The position numbers and the translations under genes are program-made. This document shows, in pieces, positions 34,712 to 44,275 of a stretch of DNA of 64,000 nt. The notes beneath the pieces were generated by a model that saw nothing but the letters and a program-made list of their open reading frames with translations, did not search any database and was not told where the DNA came from. Every line of letters starts with the position of its first letter. Position 1 is the stretch's first letter. The DNA comes from Roseobacter fucihabitans (GTDB taxonomy: Bacteria; Pseudomonadota; Alphaproteobacteria; Rhodobacterales; Rhodobacteraceae): assembly GCF_014337925.2 (NCBI RefSeq), contig NZ_CP143423.1, positions 1,890,501 to 1,954,500 on the forward strand, in the 5' to 3' direction.

Positions 34712-35706
34712 GCCACTTCGGCGCCACAATCCTGGACGCGGAGGGGCTGCGCCTGAGTGGTGCGGAAAAGACGTTTTTTCGTGAGGCCAACCCGTTCGGT
34801 TTCATTCTGTTTGCGCGCAACATCGACACGCCGGATCAGGTGCGCGCGCTTTGTGCGGAAATGCGCGACAGTGTTGGGCGCGAGGCTTTGATCACCATTG
34901 ATCAGGAGGGCGGTCGGGTCCAACGTCTGCGCGCACCGCAGTGGACGGAGTGGCCTGCACCGCTTGATTTTGTGACGGCCAGCGGGGAGGCGGCGGAACA
35001 GGCGATGTTCCTGCGCTACCGGCTGATCGCGGCGGAGCTCAAGGCCATCGGAATTGACAGCAATTGCGCGCCCATGGTCGATCTGGCCGGGCCTCAAACT
35101 CATGATTTCCTACGCAATCGCTGTTACGGGTCTGATCCGGGACGGGTCGCCGCCTTGGGGCGGGCTGTGGCGCGGGGCTTGCTGGAGGGCGGCGTTCTGC
35201 CGGTGTTGAAACACATCCCCGGACATGGGCGCGCGAGCCTGGACAGCCACAATGATCTGCCGCATGTCAGTGCGGATCACGCCAGCCTGAGCGCGCAGGA
35301 TTTCGCGCCTTTTGCCCTGCTGAACGATCTGCCGATGGGGATGACGGCGCATCTGGTGTATGAGGCGCTGGATGATCGCCCGGCTACGCTCTCGCCCAAG
35401 GTCATGCGTGTGATCCGCGAAGAGATCGGGTTCGACAATCTGATCATGACCGATGATATCAGCATGAAGGCCCTGACCGGATCCTTGACCCAGATCAGTA
35501 GGGACGCGCTGGCTGCTGGTTGCGATGTGATCCTCTATTGCAATGGTCCGCTGGCGGGGCGACGCGAAGTGGCCGAGGCCGCCGGTGTGATGAACGCGGC
35601 GGCCCAGACCCGCGCGGAACGGGCGCTAAAGATGCGCAAAGCCCCCGTTGATATTGACATTGAGGCCGTACGCGCGCAGCTTGACAGGCTGTTGAACAAG
35701 GCGTGA
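34708..35706 (+). CDS. nagZ: Beta-N-acetylhexosaminidase
   Basis: Family 3 glycosidase that removes GlcNAc from muropeptides during peptidoglycan recycling, cytosolic, 332 residues. Key segments are ITIDQEGGRVQRLRAP (substrate Asp), FLRNRCYGSDPGRVAALGRA, KHIPGHGRASLDSHNDLP with the catalytic His of the KH(F/I)PGHG loop, and IMTDDISMKALTG with the nucleophile Asp. It starts at a GTG overlapping the SPOR-gene stop (GTGA). It works in the same pathway as anmK at 50 kb. Confidence 0.94.
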   Translation: MSHFGATILDAEGLRLSGAEKTFFREANPFGFILFARNIDTPDQVRALCAEMRDSVGREALITIDQEGGRVQRLRAPQWTEWPAPLDFVTASGEAAEQAMFLRYRLIAAELKAIGIDSNCAPMVDLAGPQTHDFLRNRCYGSDPGRVAALGRAVARGLLEGGVLPVLKHIPGHGRASLDSHNDLPHVSADHASLSAQDFAPFALLNDLPMGMTAHLVYEALDDRPATLSPKVMRVIREEIGFDNLIMTDDISMKALTGSLTQISRDALAAGCDVILYCNGPLAGRREVAEAAGVMNAAAQTRAERALKMRKAPVDIDIEAVRAQLDRLLNKA

Positions 35707-35715
35707 AAACTGGCC

Positions 35716-36507
35716 ATGGCTGAGGATTCCTTTGAAGAGGATAAGGTAAGCGTCGCGGATCGCCTTGCCGCTGAGGCGCTGATCGTTGATGTCGACGGGT
35801 TTGAGGGGCCGCTGGATTTATTGCTGACGCTCAGCCGAACCCAAAAGGTCGATCTGCGCAAGATTTCCGTGCTGGCCCTGGCCAAACAATACCTTGCCTT
35901 TGTGGAGCAGGCCAAGGCGCTCCGGCTGGAACTGGCGGCGGATTATCTGGTGATGGCGGCCTGGCTGGCCTTCTTGAAATCACGGCTTTTACTGCCGCCG
36001 GACCCCACGGAAGACGGTCCCTCTGGCGAGGAGCTTGCCGCCCATCTCGCCTTTCAACTCGAACGGCTGCAAGCCATGCGCGATGCCGCCGCGCGCCTTA
36101 TGGGGCGGGACCGGTTGGGGCGTGATTTTTTCGCACGCGGGCAGGTGCATGAGGTCACACGCACGCGCAAGGTTGAATATACCGCGACCCTGCTCGATTT
36201 GATGCAGGGCTATGCGCGCATCCGCACCCGCGATGATTTCCGCCCCTTCGTGATGGATCGCGACGCCGTATTTACCATGGAGCAGGCGCTGGAACGGATG
36301 CGTGGGCTGATCGGTTTCGCCGGAGATTGGACGGATATTTCGAGCTATCTGCCCGAGGGCTGGGAGCTTGATCCGGTGCGCCGTCGTTCGGCCACGGCGG
36401 CGACCTTTGCGGCCTCGCTGGAGCTTGTTAAAGAGGGGCATCTGGAGATACGCCAGTCAGAAATGTTCGCCCCGCTCCAGTTGCGCAAGAAGGACAAGCC
36501 GCAGTGA
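35716..36507 (+). CDS. scpA: Segregation and condensation protein A (kleisin)
   Basis: Kleisin subunit of the SMC-ScpAB chromosome condensation complex, 263 residues. The N-terminal family signature VDGFEGPLDLLLTLSRTQKV (about residue 29) and DLRKISVLALAKQYL are clear, as is LAADYLVMAAWLAFLKSRLL. The C-terminal winged helix (about 215-255) should bind the SMC head. It follows nagZ by nine bases and overlaps scpB at its stop codon. Confidence 0.95.
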   Translation: MAEDSFEEDKVSVADRLAAEALIVDVDGFEGPLDLLLTLSRTQKVDLRKISVLALAKQYLAFVEQAKALRLELAADYLVMAAWLAFLKSRLLLPPDPTEDGPSGEELAAHLAFQLERLQAMRDAAARLMGRDRLGRDFFARGQVHEVTRTRKVEYTATLLDLMQGYARIRTRDDFRPFVMDRDAVFTMEQALERMRGLIGFAGDWTDISSYLPEGWELDPVRRRSATAATFAASLELVKEGHLEIRQSEMFAPLQLRKKDKPQ

Positions 36508-37166
36508 TGGATGACGCCCCCGAACCGATTGAGGAAAGCCTCTTTGAAGCGCCCCCCATGGGCGAGCAGGAGCGCATGATCGAGGCGATTCTCTTTGCCA
36601 CGGCGGAACCGATTACGCTGCGCGAATTGGCGGCGCGGATGCCGCATGGGTCGGACCCTGCCGAAGCGCTTGTGTATCTGCGCAAACGCTATGAAGGGCG
36701 GGGCGTGACGCTGTGCCGGATCGGGGATGCCTGGGCCATGCGCACCGCGCCCGATCTGGGGTTTCTGATGCAGCGCGAAACGGTGGAGACACGCAAGCTG
36801 TCACGCGCGGCGATCGAAACGCTGGCGATCATCGCCTATCACCAACCCGTCACCCGCGCCGAGATCGAAGAAATTCGCGGTGTGTCCGTCAGCCGAGGCA
36901 CGGTTGATCAGCTGTTGGAAATGGAATGGATTCGTTTCGGACGGCGCAAGATGACGCCGGGGCGGCCTGTGACCTTTGTGGTCACCGAAGAATTCCTCGA
37001 TCACTTCGGTCTTGAAAATGCACGCGATTTGCCCGGGCTCAAGGAGCTTCGCGCCGCTGGACTTTTGGAAAACCGCCCGCCCCCCGGACTTGGCGTTCCC
37101 GGACCTCGGGAGGAGGGCGAAGAGGAAAGCACGCAAGGCCAGAGCGAGCTTTTCGAGGACGATTAG
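36507..37166 (+). CDS. scpB: Segregation and condensation protein B
   Basis: Winged-helix partner of ScpA in the SMC complex, 219 residues. The first domain includes IEAILFATAEPITLRELAAR. The second carries the strong signature AIETLAIIAYHQPVTRAEIE followed by IRGVSVSRGTVDQLLEMEWI and RPVTFVVTEEFLDHFGL. The C-terminal tail is acidic. The ATG at 36507 overlaps the scpA stop (TGATG). A GTG three bases earlier is also possible. Confidence 0.95.
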   Translation: MDDAPEPIEESLFEAPPMGEQERMIEAILFATAEPITLRELAARMPHGSDPAEALVYLRKRYEGRGVTLCRIGDAWAMRTAPDLGFLMQRETVETRKLSRAAIETLAIIAYHQPVTRAEIEEIRGVSVSRGTVDQLLEMEWIRFGRRKMTPGRPVTFVVTEEFLDHFGLENARDLPGLKELRAAGLLENRPPPGLGVPGPREEGEEESTQGQSELFEDD

Positions 37167-37235
37167 GTCCCGCCTCAAAACTGCCGTTTTTTGTGTCTAG
37201 GATATCTGTGAAGCGAAGCAATCACGGATTTTATC

Positions 37236-37358
37236 ATGGAAAGAGTATTTACAATGATCCTGCGTCGGATCACCTGGCGTCTGATTTCAAAAACTACGAA
37301 AACGGGTGCGCGCCGAGGACAAAATCACCAAAGACGCATCGACGATCTGCGGACTTAG
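37236..37358 (+). CDS. Small basic protein (40 aa), candidate
   Basis: A short frame starting MERVFTMILRRITWRLISKT and continuing with Lys/Arg-rich sequence (TGARRGQNHQRR). It would form an amphipathic, strongly basic helix, a type seen in several tiny Rhodobacterales proteins. It lies in the 240-bp space between scpB and the convergent dcd gene. The Shine-Dalgarno is weak, so this may be chance. Confidence 0.35.
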   Translation: MERVFTMILRRITWRLISKTTKTGARRGQNHQRRIDDLRT

Positions 37359-37407
37359 GCGCGTCGTGGCACAAACGTAAGAGCCCCGCAGGGGATCCCA
37401 TCCGATA

Positions 37408-38484
37408 TCAAGCTGGTTTGAAATGCTTGCTCAATTTCAATCCCTGACCTTGATAGTTCGAGGCAATCCCCACCCCATAAAGTTGGGTTGGCGTTTCGCT
37501 CATGTGTTCATAGACCAGTCGCCCCACAACCTGCCCGTGTTCCAGAACAAACGGTGCTTCGTGGCAGCGCACTTCCAACACGCCGCGCGATCCGGCACCC
37601 CCGGCGGCGTCATGCCCGAAACCGGGATCGAAAAACCCCGCATAATGCACGCGGAACTCGCCCACCATCGCGAGGTAGGGGGCCATTTCGGCGGCATATT
37701 CGGGCGGGATCGTGACCGCCTCGCGGCTGACCAGAATATAGAACGCGCCGGGGTCCAGAATGATCTGGCCATTGTCGCTATGAACTTCTTCCCAATAGGC
37801 GGCGGGCGCGTAGTGGTTGATCAGATCAAGATCAATCACACCGGTGTGCGGCTTGGCGCGGTAGCCCACAAGCGTGGTGTCGGGCAGCCGCAAATCCACA
37901 GAAAAGCCCAAGCCATCGTCGATCACGGGCGCCCCATCCACAAGCGGGGTTTGCGCATGCAGGGCGCGCAGGGCGTTATCATCAAGCACTGCTTGCCCGT
38001 CGCCGAAACGGATCTGGTTCAACCGCATGCCCGGACGCACCAGCACCGAAAAAGAACGGGGGCAGATTTCTGCATAAAGCGGGCCAGCGTATCCCGGCGC
38101 GATCCGGTCGAACTCGGTGCCGCCATCGGTGATCAGCCGGGTCAGAAGGTCCAGCCGCCCGGTGGAGCTTTTGGCATTGGCCACAGCCTGAATGCCCTCG
38201 GGCAGGGCGAGCGATTCCATTAAGGGCACGACATAGACGCAGCCCTTTTCCAGCACCGCACCATCACTTAGATCCACGCGGTGCATTTCAAACGCCGCGA
38301 TGCGATCCGAAACCCGCTCACCGTGACCTGCCAGAAACGAGGCGCGTACGCGGTAGGCCATCGTGCCAAGGCGCAGATCAAGGCTTGCCGGTTGGATTTG
38401 GGCCGCGCTGATGGGACGGGTCGAGGCGATTTGACCCTGAGCGATCATGGCGGTGATATGTTGGTTTGGCAGCACGCCGCTCAT
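37408..38484 (-). CDS. dcd: dCTP deaminase family protein, two-domain form
   Basis: Deaminates dCTP to dUTP for dTTP synthesis. At 358 residues it is nearly twice the length of the E. coli enzyme and consists of two dUTPase-like beta domains in tandem, the form usual in many alphaproteobacteria. The first half includes QIQPASLDLRLGTMAYRV and VANAKSSTGRLDLLTRL (the phosphate and catalytic SSxGR type motif). The second half includes ILDPGAFYILVSREAVTIPP and EMAPYLAMVGEFRVHYAG. It sits between scpB and tRNA-Pro(GGG). Confidence 0.9.
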   Translation of the reverse strand: MSGVLPNQHITAMIAQGQIASTRPISAAQIQPASLDLRLGTMAYRVRASFLAGHGERVSDRIAAFEMHRVDLSDGAVLEKGCVYVVPLMESLALPEGIQAVANAKSSTGRLDLLTRLITDGGTEFDRIAPGYAGPLYAEICPRSFSVLVRPGMRLNQIRFGDGQAVLDDNALRALHAQTPLVDGAPVIDDGLGFSVDLRLPDTTLVGYRAKPHTGVIDLDLINHYAPAAYWEEVHSDNGQIILDPGAFYILVSREAVTIPPEYAAEMAPYLAMVGEFRVHYAGFFDPGFGHDAAGGAGSRGVLEVRCHEAPFVLEHGQVVGRLVYEHMSETPTQLYGVGIASNYQGQGLKLSKHFKPA

Positions 38485-38551
38485 GTGGTTTCCCCTTGAT
38501 GTGCAAAGGCCCGCGCGAAGGTTGCGCGGGCACTTGGCATATGTCGGATGT

Positions 38552-38628
38552 TGGTCGGGCTAGCAGGACTCGAACCTGCGACCTTCCGTCCCCCAGACGG
38601 ACGCGCTACCAGGCTGCGCCATAGCCCG
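38552..38628 (-). tRNA. tRNA-Pro (anticodon GGG)
   Basis: On the reverse strand a 77-nt cloverleaf: acceptor cgggcta/tagcccg, D-arm with gcgcagcctggtagcgc, anticodon stem tccgt/acgga around loop CTGGGGG (anticodon GGG), T-arm ggttcgagtcc, and encoded CCA. It reads CCC/CCT proline codons and complements the TGG isoacceptor at 2 kb. Confidence 0.96.
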
Positions 38629-38684
38629 ACATTAGCCGCTTCATACCCGATCTGCGGGCCGAGGCAAGCATCATTTTCCATGCG

Positions 38685-40157
38685 TCAATCTTTGGCGACA
38701 TCTTTGGCCGCGCCGTCCATCGTCGTACGCAGGCGGATCAGCTCATCAAGCAGGGGCTGGATCGCTTCATGCTGATCGGAATTCAACGCATTCACGCGCG
38801 ACAGGGCGGAAAGGGCTGCGGGTTTTGCCGGGATATCCGCCTCGGCGGGGGGGAGCGGCGCGTCCACCACGCGCGGTTTGACCTGGGGCTCCTCCGGTGC
38901 GTCTAAGGCGGCTTCCTCCATCGGGGCATCGGGGGTCTCGGACGGTTTGCCCTCGGGTGTTGCCGCTTCGGTGTCATCATACTCCGCCGGGGCATCTTGC
39001 GGGATTGGTTCCGGCGTTTGAGATGTCGCGGGTGCGTCTGGCGTCACGGGCGCATCGGCACTGGACGGCGGTGCGGCCTCACCCTCATCGGGCAGGGTGC
39101 GCGCACGGCGCACAAAGCTTGGCGTTGCATCTGGTGATGAGTCTGCCTCCGAGCTTTCTTGCGGGCTTTCGGTGACCTCCGGCGCGTCCGGTTCGACCAG
39201 CGGTTCTTCTTGGGGGGGGCGCTCGGCTTCGGCCTCTGCGTCTGCGGGCTTTGCACAGCTTGGGTCTGTTTCACGGGTCGCGCTATCAGACGGGGCTGCG
39301 GCGTCGGAAACGGGTGGCGTTTGTGCGATCTCGTGCGGGGGCGCGGGAGGTGCCGTGATCTCTGCGTCAGTAACGACGGCCTCCGGCTCGGTTTCCTCGG
39401 ATGCCGTGCTGCCCTCGTTCGTTTCGGGTTCCGTCTGCGTGATCACGTCAGGTACGGCTTCCTCAGACGCGGAGCGATCCTCGTTGGTTCCGGGTTCCAT
39501 TTCCGGCTCCGCCAAAATCTCCGTCGGCTCTGCCGCCATATCATCGGTCTGAGGTGGTGGTGGGGAATCGTGCGGCTCGGCAGTCGCCTGCTGCGGTTCC
39601 TGCTCAAGCGGTTCAGGGGAACCCTCAGAGCTCGGCTCTTGAACGGCTGAGTCCTCCTCCTGCTGTTGCTCTGGCGGGTCTGCCTCGAGCGATGCAGGCG
39701 CGTCCATTTCTACCGGGGGCGTACCCCCCTCAGGTTCACCAGGCTCATCGGGCAGCTCCTCGGAGGTCTCTTCTTCATGAAGGTCTTCGGCCATTTCGGC
39801 AGCAATCTGTGCAGCGACGGCCTCCCGGCCTTCTCCAGATTCGAACGCGTCACCGCCCTGGATCACCGCCATGGTCAAATCATCCAGCGCCTGAGATTGA
39901 TCGGCGACATGAGGCAGACCTTGTTCGCGCAGGATTTTCTGCACGCCCTTTATCGTAAGCCCATCATCATGGAGTAATTTCTTGATGCCGCCCAGCAGCA
40001 GCATGTCAGCGGGGCGATAATAACGCCGACCGCCCGCACGTTTGATCGGTTTGACCTGCGCGAATTTGCTCTCCCAAAAGCGCAGCACATGAGCCTGCAC
40101 GCCCAGCCAGTCAGCGACCTCCGAGATCGTGCGAAAAGCGTCAGGAGACTTTGACAT
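38685..40157 (-). CDS. MerR-family regulator with a very long acidic tail
   Basis: A 490-residue protein whose first 75 residues are a MerR winged helix-turn-helix ([40 protein letters not shown]). About residues 120-420 are low-complexity, dominated by Glu, Pro, Ala, Asp and Ser, with loosely repeated ETEPE/EGSxASEE-type units. The end ([20 protein letters not shown]) is helical. MerR genes beside ihfA are common in Rhodobacterales. The length of the disordered tail is unusual. It is the last gene of the operon downstream of ihfA (4-bp gap). Confidence 0.9.
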   Translation of the reverse strand: MSKSPDAFRTISEVADWLGVQAHVLRFWESKFAQVKPIKRAGGRRYYRPADMLLLGGIKKLLHDDGLTIKGVQKILREQGLPHVADQSQALDDLTMAVIQGGDAFESGEGREAVAAQIAAEMAEDLHEEETSEELPDEPGEPEGGTPPVEMDAPASLEADPPEQQQEEDSAVQEPSSEGSPEPLEQEPQQATAEPHDSPPPPQTDDMAAEPTEILAEPEMEPGTNEDRSASEEAVPDVITQTEPETNEGSTASEETEPEAVVTDAEITAPPAPPHEIAQTPPVSDAAAPSDSATRETDPSCAKPADAEAEAERPPQEEPLVEPDAPEVTESPQESSEADSSPDATPSFVRRARTLPDEGEAAPPSSADAPVTPDAPATSQTPEPIPQDAPAEYDDTEAATPEGKPSETPDAPMEEAALDAPEEPQVKPRVVDAPLPPAEADIPAKPAALSALSRVNALNSDQHEAIQPLLDELIRLRTTMDGAAKDVAKD

Positions 40158-40161
40158 CAGA

Positions 40162-40464
40162 TCAGGACTTGTTCCCGTCTGCCACGCGATCCTTCATCAG
40201 GTGCGAGGGGCGGAAGGTCAGAACGCGGCGCGGATTGATTGGAACTTCTTCGCCGGTTTTCGGGTTCCGCCCGATACGGGCCGACTTATCGCGTACGGAA
40301 AAGGTTCCAAATGAAGAGATTTTAACCTGCTCGCCCCGTACCAACGCGTCCGACAGATGCTCCAGCACCGATTCGACAAGCTGCGCGCTTTCGTTGCGCG
40401 ATAAACCCACTTCGCGGAAGACGGCCTCACTCAGATCCATTCGTGTCAAAGTCTTCTCGGCCAT
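40162..40464 (-). CDS. ihfA: Integration host factor subunit alpha
   Basis: DNA-bending nucleoid protein, 100 residues, the standard length. Motifs: [20 protein letters not shown] at the N-terminus, [20 protein letters not shown] (start of the DNA-binding arms) and [17 protein letters not shown] with the conserved RNP-K tip. The start at 40464 follows GAGGGGG. The frame extends nine codons upstream without support. It is co-oriented with fabH and plsX upstream and the MerR gene downstream. Confidence 0.95.
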   Translation of the reverse strand: MAEKTLTRMDLSEAVFREVGLSRNESAQLVESVLEHLSDALVRGEQVKISSFGTFSVRDKSARIGRNPKTGEEVPINPRRVLTFRPSHLMKDRVADGNKS

Positions 40465-40562
40465 GGTTGTCCCCCTCTTGGTTTTCAACAACCATAGGGC
40501 GGTAGGATTTTCAGAGTCAATATCAATGGCTTGGCGGATGGCGTTTAGGCAGGATTTATCCC

Positions 40563-41534
40563 CTACCAGCGCAGCACAACCGCCCCCCAGGCCAGACCCC
40601 CGCCGATGGCCTCGGTGACGATGACGTCGCCCTCCTTGATTTGGCCGCGTGCGCGCCCGACTGAGAGCGCCAGGGGAATCGAGGCTGCGGAGGTGTTTCC
40701 GTGATCCTGAACCGTCACCACGACCTTTTCCATGGGCAGATCAAGCTTTTTGGCCGTGCCCTGAATGATGCGGATATTGGCCTGGTGGGGCACGATCCAA
40801 TCGACATCTGCCGGGGATATGCCTGCGCGCTCCATGGCCTTGGTGGCGGTGGAGGCGAGTTTTTCGACCGCATGGCGGAACACCTGATTCCCCTGCATCC
40901 GCAAATGGCCCGTCGTCCCGGTGGACACGCCCCCATCCACATAAAGCAGGTCCTTGTGGCGACCGTCCGAATTCAGATCCGTTGACAGGATCCCGCGGTC
41001 CTGCGCCGTGCCCGCGCCGCTTTGTGCTTCAAGGATCAAGGCACCAGCCCCATCCCCAAACAGCACACAGGTCCCGCGATCCGTCCAATCCATGATGCGG
41101 CTGAAGGTCTCCGCACCGATCACCATAACGCGTGTCGCCTGACCCGCCAGGATCAGCGCATTGGCGGTGCTCAGGGCGTATATGAACCCCGCACAAACCG
41201 CCTGTATGTCAAAGGCAAAGCCGTTTTCCATGCCCAGTTCCGCCTGCACCATGGTGGCCGCAGAGGGGAAGGTCAGATCGGCCGTCGATGTTGCCACGAT
41301 GATCGCATCAACGTCTGACGCCGCAAGGCCTGCGTCCTTGAGCGCCGCACGCGCCGCAGCACTGGCCATGGAGGAGGTGGTCTCCCCTTCTGCCGCGAAA
41401 TGGCGCCGCTCAATCCCCGAACGCGCGCGAATCCATTCGTCGTTGGTATCCAGCGTCGCCTCGAATTCCGAATTGGGCACCACACGTTCAGGCAAATAAT
41501 GGCCAACGCCTTTTACAACCGCGCGCAGGGTCAT
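40563..41534 (-). CDS. fabH: 3-oxoacyl-ACP synthase III
   Basis: Condenses acetyl-CoA with malonyl-ACP to start type II fatty acid synthesis, 323 residues. The catalytic triad is visible: Cys in [17 protein letters not shown], His in [11 protein letters not shown] and Asn in [24 protein letters not shown] is the conserved thiolase-fold segment. The start overlaps the plsX stop by four bases, as is typical of the plsX-fabH pair. Confidence 0.96.
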   Translation of the reverse strand: MTLRAVVKGVGHYLPERVVPNSEFEATLDTNDEWIRARSGIERRHFAAEGETTSSMASAAARAALKDAGLAASDVDAIIVATSTADLTFPSAATMVQAELGMENGFAFDIQAVCAGFIYALSTANALILAGQATRVMVIGAETFSRIMDWTDRGTCVLFGDGAGALILEAQSGAGTAQDRGILSTDLNSDGRHKDLLYVDGGVSTGTTGHLRMQGNQVFRHAVEKLASTATKAMERAGISPADVDWIVPHQANIRIIQGTAKKLDLPMEKVVVTVQDHGNTSAASIPLALSVGRARGQIKEGDVIVTEAIGGGLAWGAVVLRW

Positions 41535-42604
41535 GCTTCGCTCTCCTCTGCGGGCAGGGCCGCAACGCGCGCGGCCAGCTTGTCGGTGAATTTGATATCG
41601 GCCAGTTGCGCGGCCAGTTTGATCGCCGCGGAAACGCCGGTGGCATCCGCAGAGCCATGCGATTTGACCACCGTGCCGTTCAGCCCCAGAAATACGCCGC
41701 CATTGACACGGCGCGGGTCGATTTTCTTTTTCAGACGGTTCAGCGAGGTATAAGCCAGCACCGAAGCCAGACGCGACAGAGGCGAATATTTGAACGCTTC
41801 ACGCAGGCGATCCCCGATCAGGCGTGCCGTACCTTCGCCGGTCTTGATCGCAACATTGCCGGTGAACCCGTCCGTCACGATCACGTCACAAGCATCGCCC
41901 GAAATATCGCCACCCTCGACGAAACCTACAAATTCGAACCCCGCATCGCGGCTTTGGTCGCGAATCAGCTCATAGGCCTCCTTGAGTTCGGGGCGCCCCT
42001 TGTGTTCCTCAGTCCCCACGTTCAACAGTCCGACACGCGGATGTGGCAGATCCAGACCGTTGCGCGCATAGGACATGCCCATCAACGCATAGCGCAGCAG
42101 GTCTTCGGCATCCGCCTTCACATCCGCACCCACATCCAGCATCACATTGAAGCCTTGAGGGTTGGAGGAGGGATAAAGCACCGCGATCGCAGGACGGTTC
42201 ACGCCGGGCAATTTGCGCAGACGGATCATGGACAGCGCCATGAGCGCGCCGGTGTTGCCGCAGGAAATCGCCACCGTGGCGGCCCCATCCCGCACCGCCT
42301 CAATGGCGGACCACATGGAGGTGTCCTTGCCATTGCGCACGATATGGCTGGGCTTGTCATCCATGCTCACCACGCCGGTGGCGTCGCGGATTTCAACGCG
42401 CCCCAAAAGGGCGCGCTTGCGCTCAACGAGCGCGGAGAGTTGCGCTTCGGGTCCGTGCAAAATGAATTGAATATCAGGATTTTTGCGCGCTGAGACGTCA
42501 CATCCCGCGACGATTACCGCGGGGCCTTCATCTCCCCCCATCGCATCCACCGATAATGTGATGCGTCTGGGTTTTGCTTCTGCCTGTCCGGCCTGCGCCG
42601 TCAT
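41531..42604 (-). CDS. plsX: Phosphate acyltransferase
   Basis: Makes acyl-phosphate from acyl-ACP for phosphatidic acid synthesis, 357 residues. Family segments are LSVDAMGGDEGPAVIVAGCD near the start, AISCGNTGALMALSM, and GVFLGLNGTVVKSHGSADA near the end. It lies between rpmF and fabH in the classic lipid/ribosome operon. A short hairpin (cccttaaaacaataaggg on the coding strand) lies in the rpmF-plsX gap. Confidence 0.96.
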   Translation of the reverse strand: MTAQAGQAEAKPRRITLSVDAMGGDEGPAVIVAGCDVSARKNPDIQFILHGPEAQLSALVERKRALLGRVEIRDATGVVSMDDKPSHIVRNGKDTSMWSAIEAVRDGAATVAISCGNTGALMALSMIRLRKLPGVNRPAIAVLYPSSNPQGFNVMLDVGADVKADAEDLLRYALMGMSYARNGLDLPHPRVGLLNVGTEEHKGRPELKEAYELIRDQSRDAGFEFVGFVEGGDISGDACDVIVTDGFTGNVAIKTGEGTARLIGDRLREAFKYSPLSRLASVLAYTSLNRLKKKIDPRRVNGGVFLGLNGTVVKSHGSADATGVSAAIKLAAQLADIKFTDKLAARVAALPAEESEA

Positions 42605-42653
42605 GTACGACTGCCCCTCAAACCCGTGCCCCTTATTGTTTTAAGGGACAGGT

Positions 42654-42860
42654 TTAGGCTGCGTCGTCTTCCAGATCAATCTCTTCTGTGAGCGCGACGA
42701 TTTCTTTGTCGTCATAATGGCCACAGGCGGCACAAACGTGGTGCGGGCGCTTCAACTCACCGCAATTGGTGCATTCGTTGGGGTTCGCTGCAACCAGGGA
42801 ATCATGCGCACGACGGTTGTTGCGACGCGATTTGGAGACTTTGTTCTGTTGAACAGCCAT
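42654..42860 (-). CDS. rpmF: Ribosomal protein bL32
   Basis: A 68-residue large-subunit protein beginning [19 protein letters not shown] after the initiator. Two Cys pairs, [18 protein letters not shown], retain the zinc-binding form. It has the usual alphaproteobacterial length and an acidic C-terminus. It is located between the DUF177 gene and plsX. Confidence 0.97.
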   Translation of the reverse strand: MAVQQNKVSKSRRNNRRAHDSLVAANPNECTNCGELKRPHHVCAACGHYDDKEIVALTEEIDLEDDAA

Positions 42861-43071
42861 TGTCTTGGGCCTTTTGTCTTTCGGGGCCGGTCGCGCAAGC
42901 GGGCGCGGGGCCGAGTTTCAATTTCGTTCCCAGCAATCGGGTGTGACGTGCGTTTAGGCCTATGCCTTCACCTTGTCCAACCCTAATTGGGTGAGCCGCG
43001 CAAAATACTGTGAAAATATCGCAACGCAAGGCGTTTTTCGCAGGGTATTTAACAGAGGTTGGAGACCTGTA

Positions 43072-43635
43072 TCAGGAGGCGTCCTCTTCGGGGTCGGACA
43101 TTTTGTTTCTGAGGGCAGCCAGGCCTGCAAAGGGGCGCGCATCCTCGTCCCGCATCGGCGTGACGCCCGGTTCGGCATGGACGCTCTCGCCCAGGGCGGC
43201 ACCTTCGCTGCGCGGATAAAGCGGCAGGGCCAGAACCAGCGCCTCGATCATCACCGCTTCGGGGTCGATCCAGGCCCCAAGGGATTCGACACTATCGTCG
43301 TCTGGCATTTCAATCTCGACGTCCTGTGCATCATCCAGGTCATTCAGATAGGTCCGGCGCACTGGCACATCAATGCGAGTCGTCACCGGTTCAAGCGTCA
43401 CGCCACAGGGCTGCACAACAGTTGCACCCAGTTTGCCCGATAAGACCCAATCAGACGCCCCCTGCGCCATAACCTCACCGTTAAAGGAGAGTTTGCGCAG
43501 AGCCAACAACCCCAGGTCGTCACCCAGAGCGTGAAGCGCCTTGGTATCGGGGCGGATCGTAAAACCGGTTGCGCTGTTTTGCTTAAGCTCCGCAACACGA
43601 AGCGCATGGGGGGCGGGGGGGATTTGCTTGGACAT
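43072..43635 (-). CDS. DUF177 (YceD) family protein
   Basis: A 187-residue protein of the YceD/DUF177 family, which in most bacteria precedes rpmF. In some systems it is linked to 23S rRNA accumulation. Visible are the central VVQPCGVTLEPVTTRIDVPV, with the conserved Cys, and the acidic run VEIEMPDDDSVESLGAWIDP ending EALVLALPLYPRSEGA. The start at 43635 begins MSKQIPPAPHAL. The open frame extends much further but lacks family likeness there. It is divergent from bamE. Confidence 0.87.
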   Translation of the reverse strand: MSKQIPPAPHALRVAELKQNSATGFTIRPDTKALHALGDDLGLLALRKLSFNGEVMAQGASDWVLSGKLGATVVQPCGVTLEPVTTRIDVPVRRTYLNDLDDAQDVEIEMPDDDSVESLGAWIDPEAVMIEALVLALPLYPRSEGAALGESVHAEPGVTPMRDEDARPFAGLAALRNKMSDPEEDAS

Positions 43636-43722
43636 CTTACACTTTCGTTTCTTGTACCATGGGCGTTGCATGGTGTAAGCGGGATAAGAGCCGACACGCA
43701 CAAGGGCAAGAGGGCACGACAT

Positions 43723-44205
43723 ATGGGTTTGGCGAGCGCAGCGATAAAAAGCACTCCCAGAGGGATGAAATGGGCGACCGTGGTGTTCCTGTGTCTGGGG
43801 CTTGCGGCGTGCAGTGGGCGATACCGCGATCATGGTTATGTGCCGCCGCCGGAAGATCTCGAACAGGTGGTCGTGGGTATTGATACGCGCGCCAGCGTGG
43901 AGCAGACATTGGGCTCCGCTTCATCGCAGTCGGTGGTTGATGATGGTAGCATTTATTTCGTGCGAAGCCGCGTGCGCACCCTTGCCATGCTGGCCCCGGA
44001 AGTGGTCGAGCGCGAGGTTGTGGCGATCAGTTTTGACGCCGGAGGTATCGTTTCCAACGTGGAAACCTTTGGGCTGGAAAAGGGTCAGGTTGTGCCGCTG
44101 GCGCGCCGGGTCACAAGTTCCGGCGTAAAGGATAAATCCTTCCTGCGTCAGCTGTTGGGCAATATCGGTCGCTTTACGCCGGGTGTGTCGTCTCTGGACG
44201 GCTAA
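43723..44205 (+). CDS. bamE: Outer-membrane assembly lipoprotein BamE (SmpA/OmlA family)
   Basis: A 160-residue lipoprotein of the beta-barrel assembly machinery. The signal peptide ends in the lipobox LAAC (VVFLCLGLAACSG). The mature part has the SmpA fold with VVVGIDTRASVEQTLGSAS and YFVRSRVRTLAMLAPEVVE. AGAGGG precedes the ATG at 43723. An in-frame ATG at 43765 would give a shorter signal peptide but lacks proper spacing. It is divergent from the DUF177 gene, the usual arrangement in this group. Confidence 0.88.
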   Translation: MGLASAAIKSTPRGMKWATVVFLCLGLAACSGRYRDHGYVPPPEDLEQVVVGIDTRASVEQTLGSASSQSVVDDGSIYFVRSRVRTLAMLAPEVVEREVVAISFDAGGIVSNVETFGLEKGQVVPLARRVTSSGVKDKSFLRQLLGNIGRFTPGVSSLDG

Positions 44206-44275
44206 TGCCTGCGCCAGATGCAAGATGGCGCAGGGCGGGCGAATCGCTGGGGTGTCGCGGGCACGGGAGTGTTGT

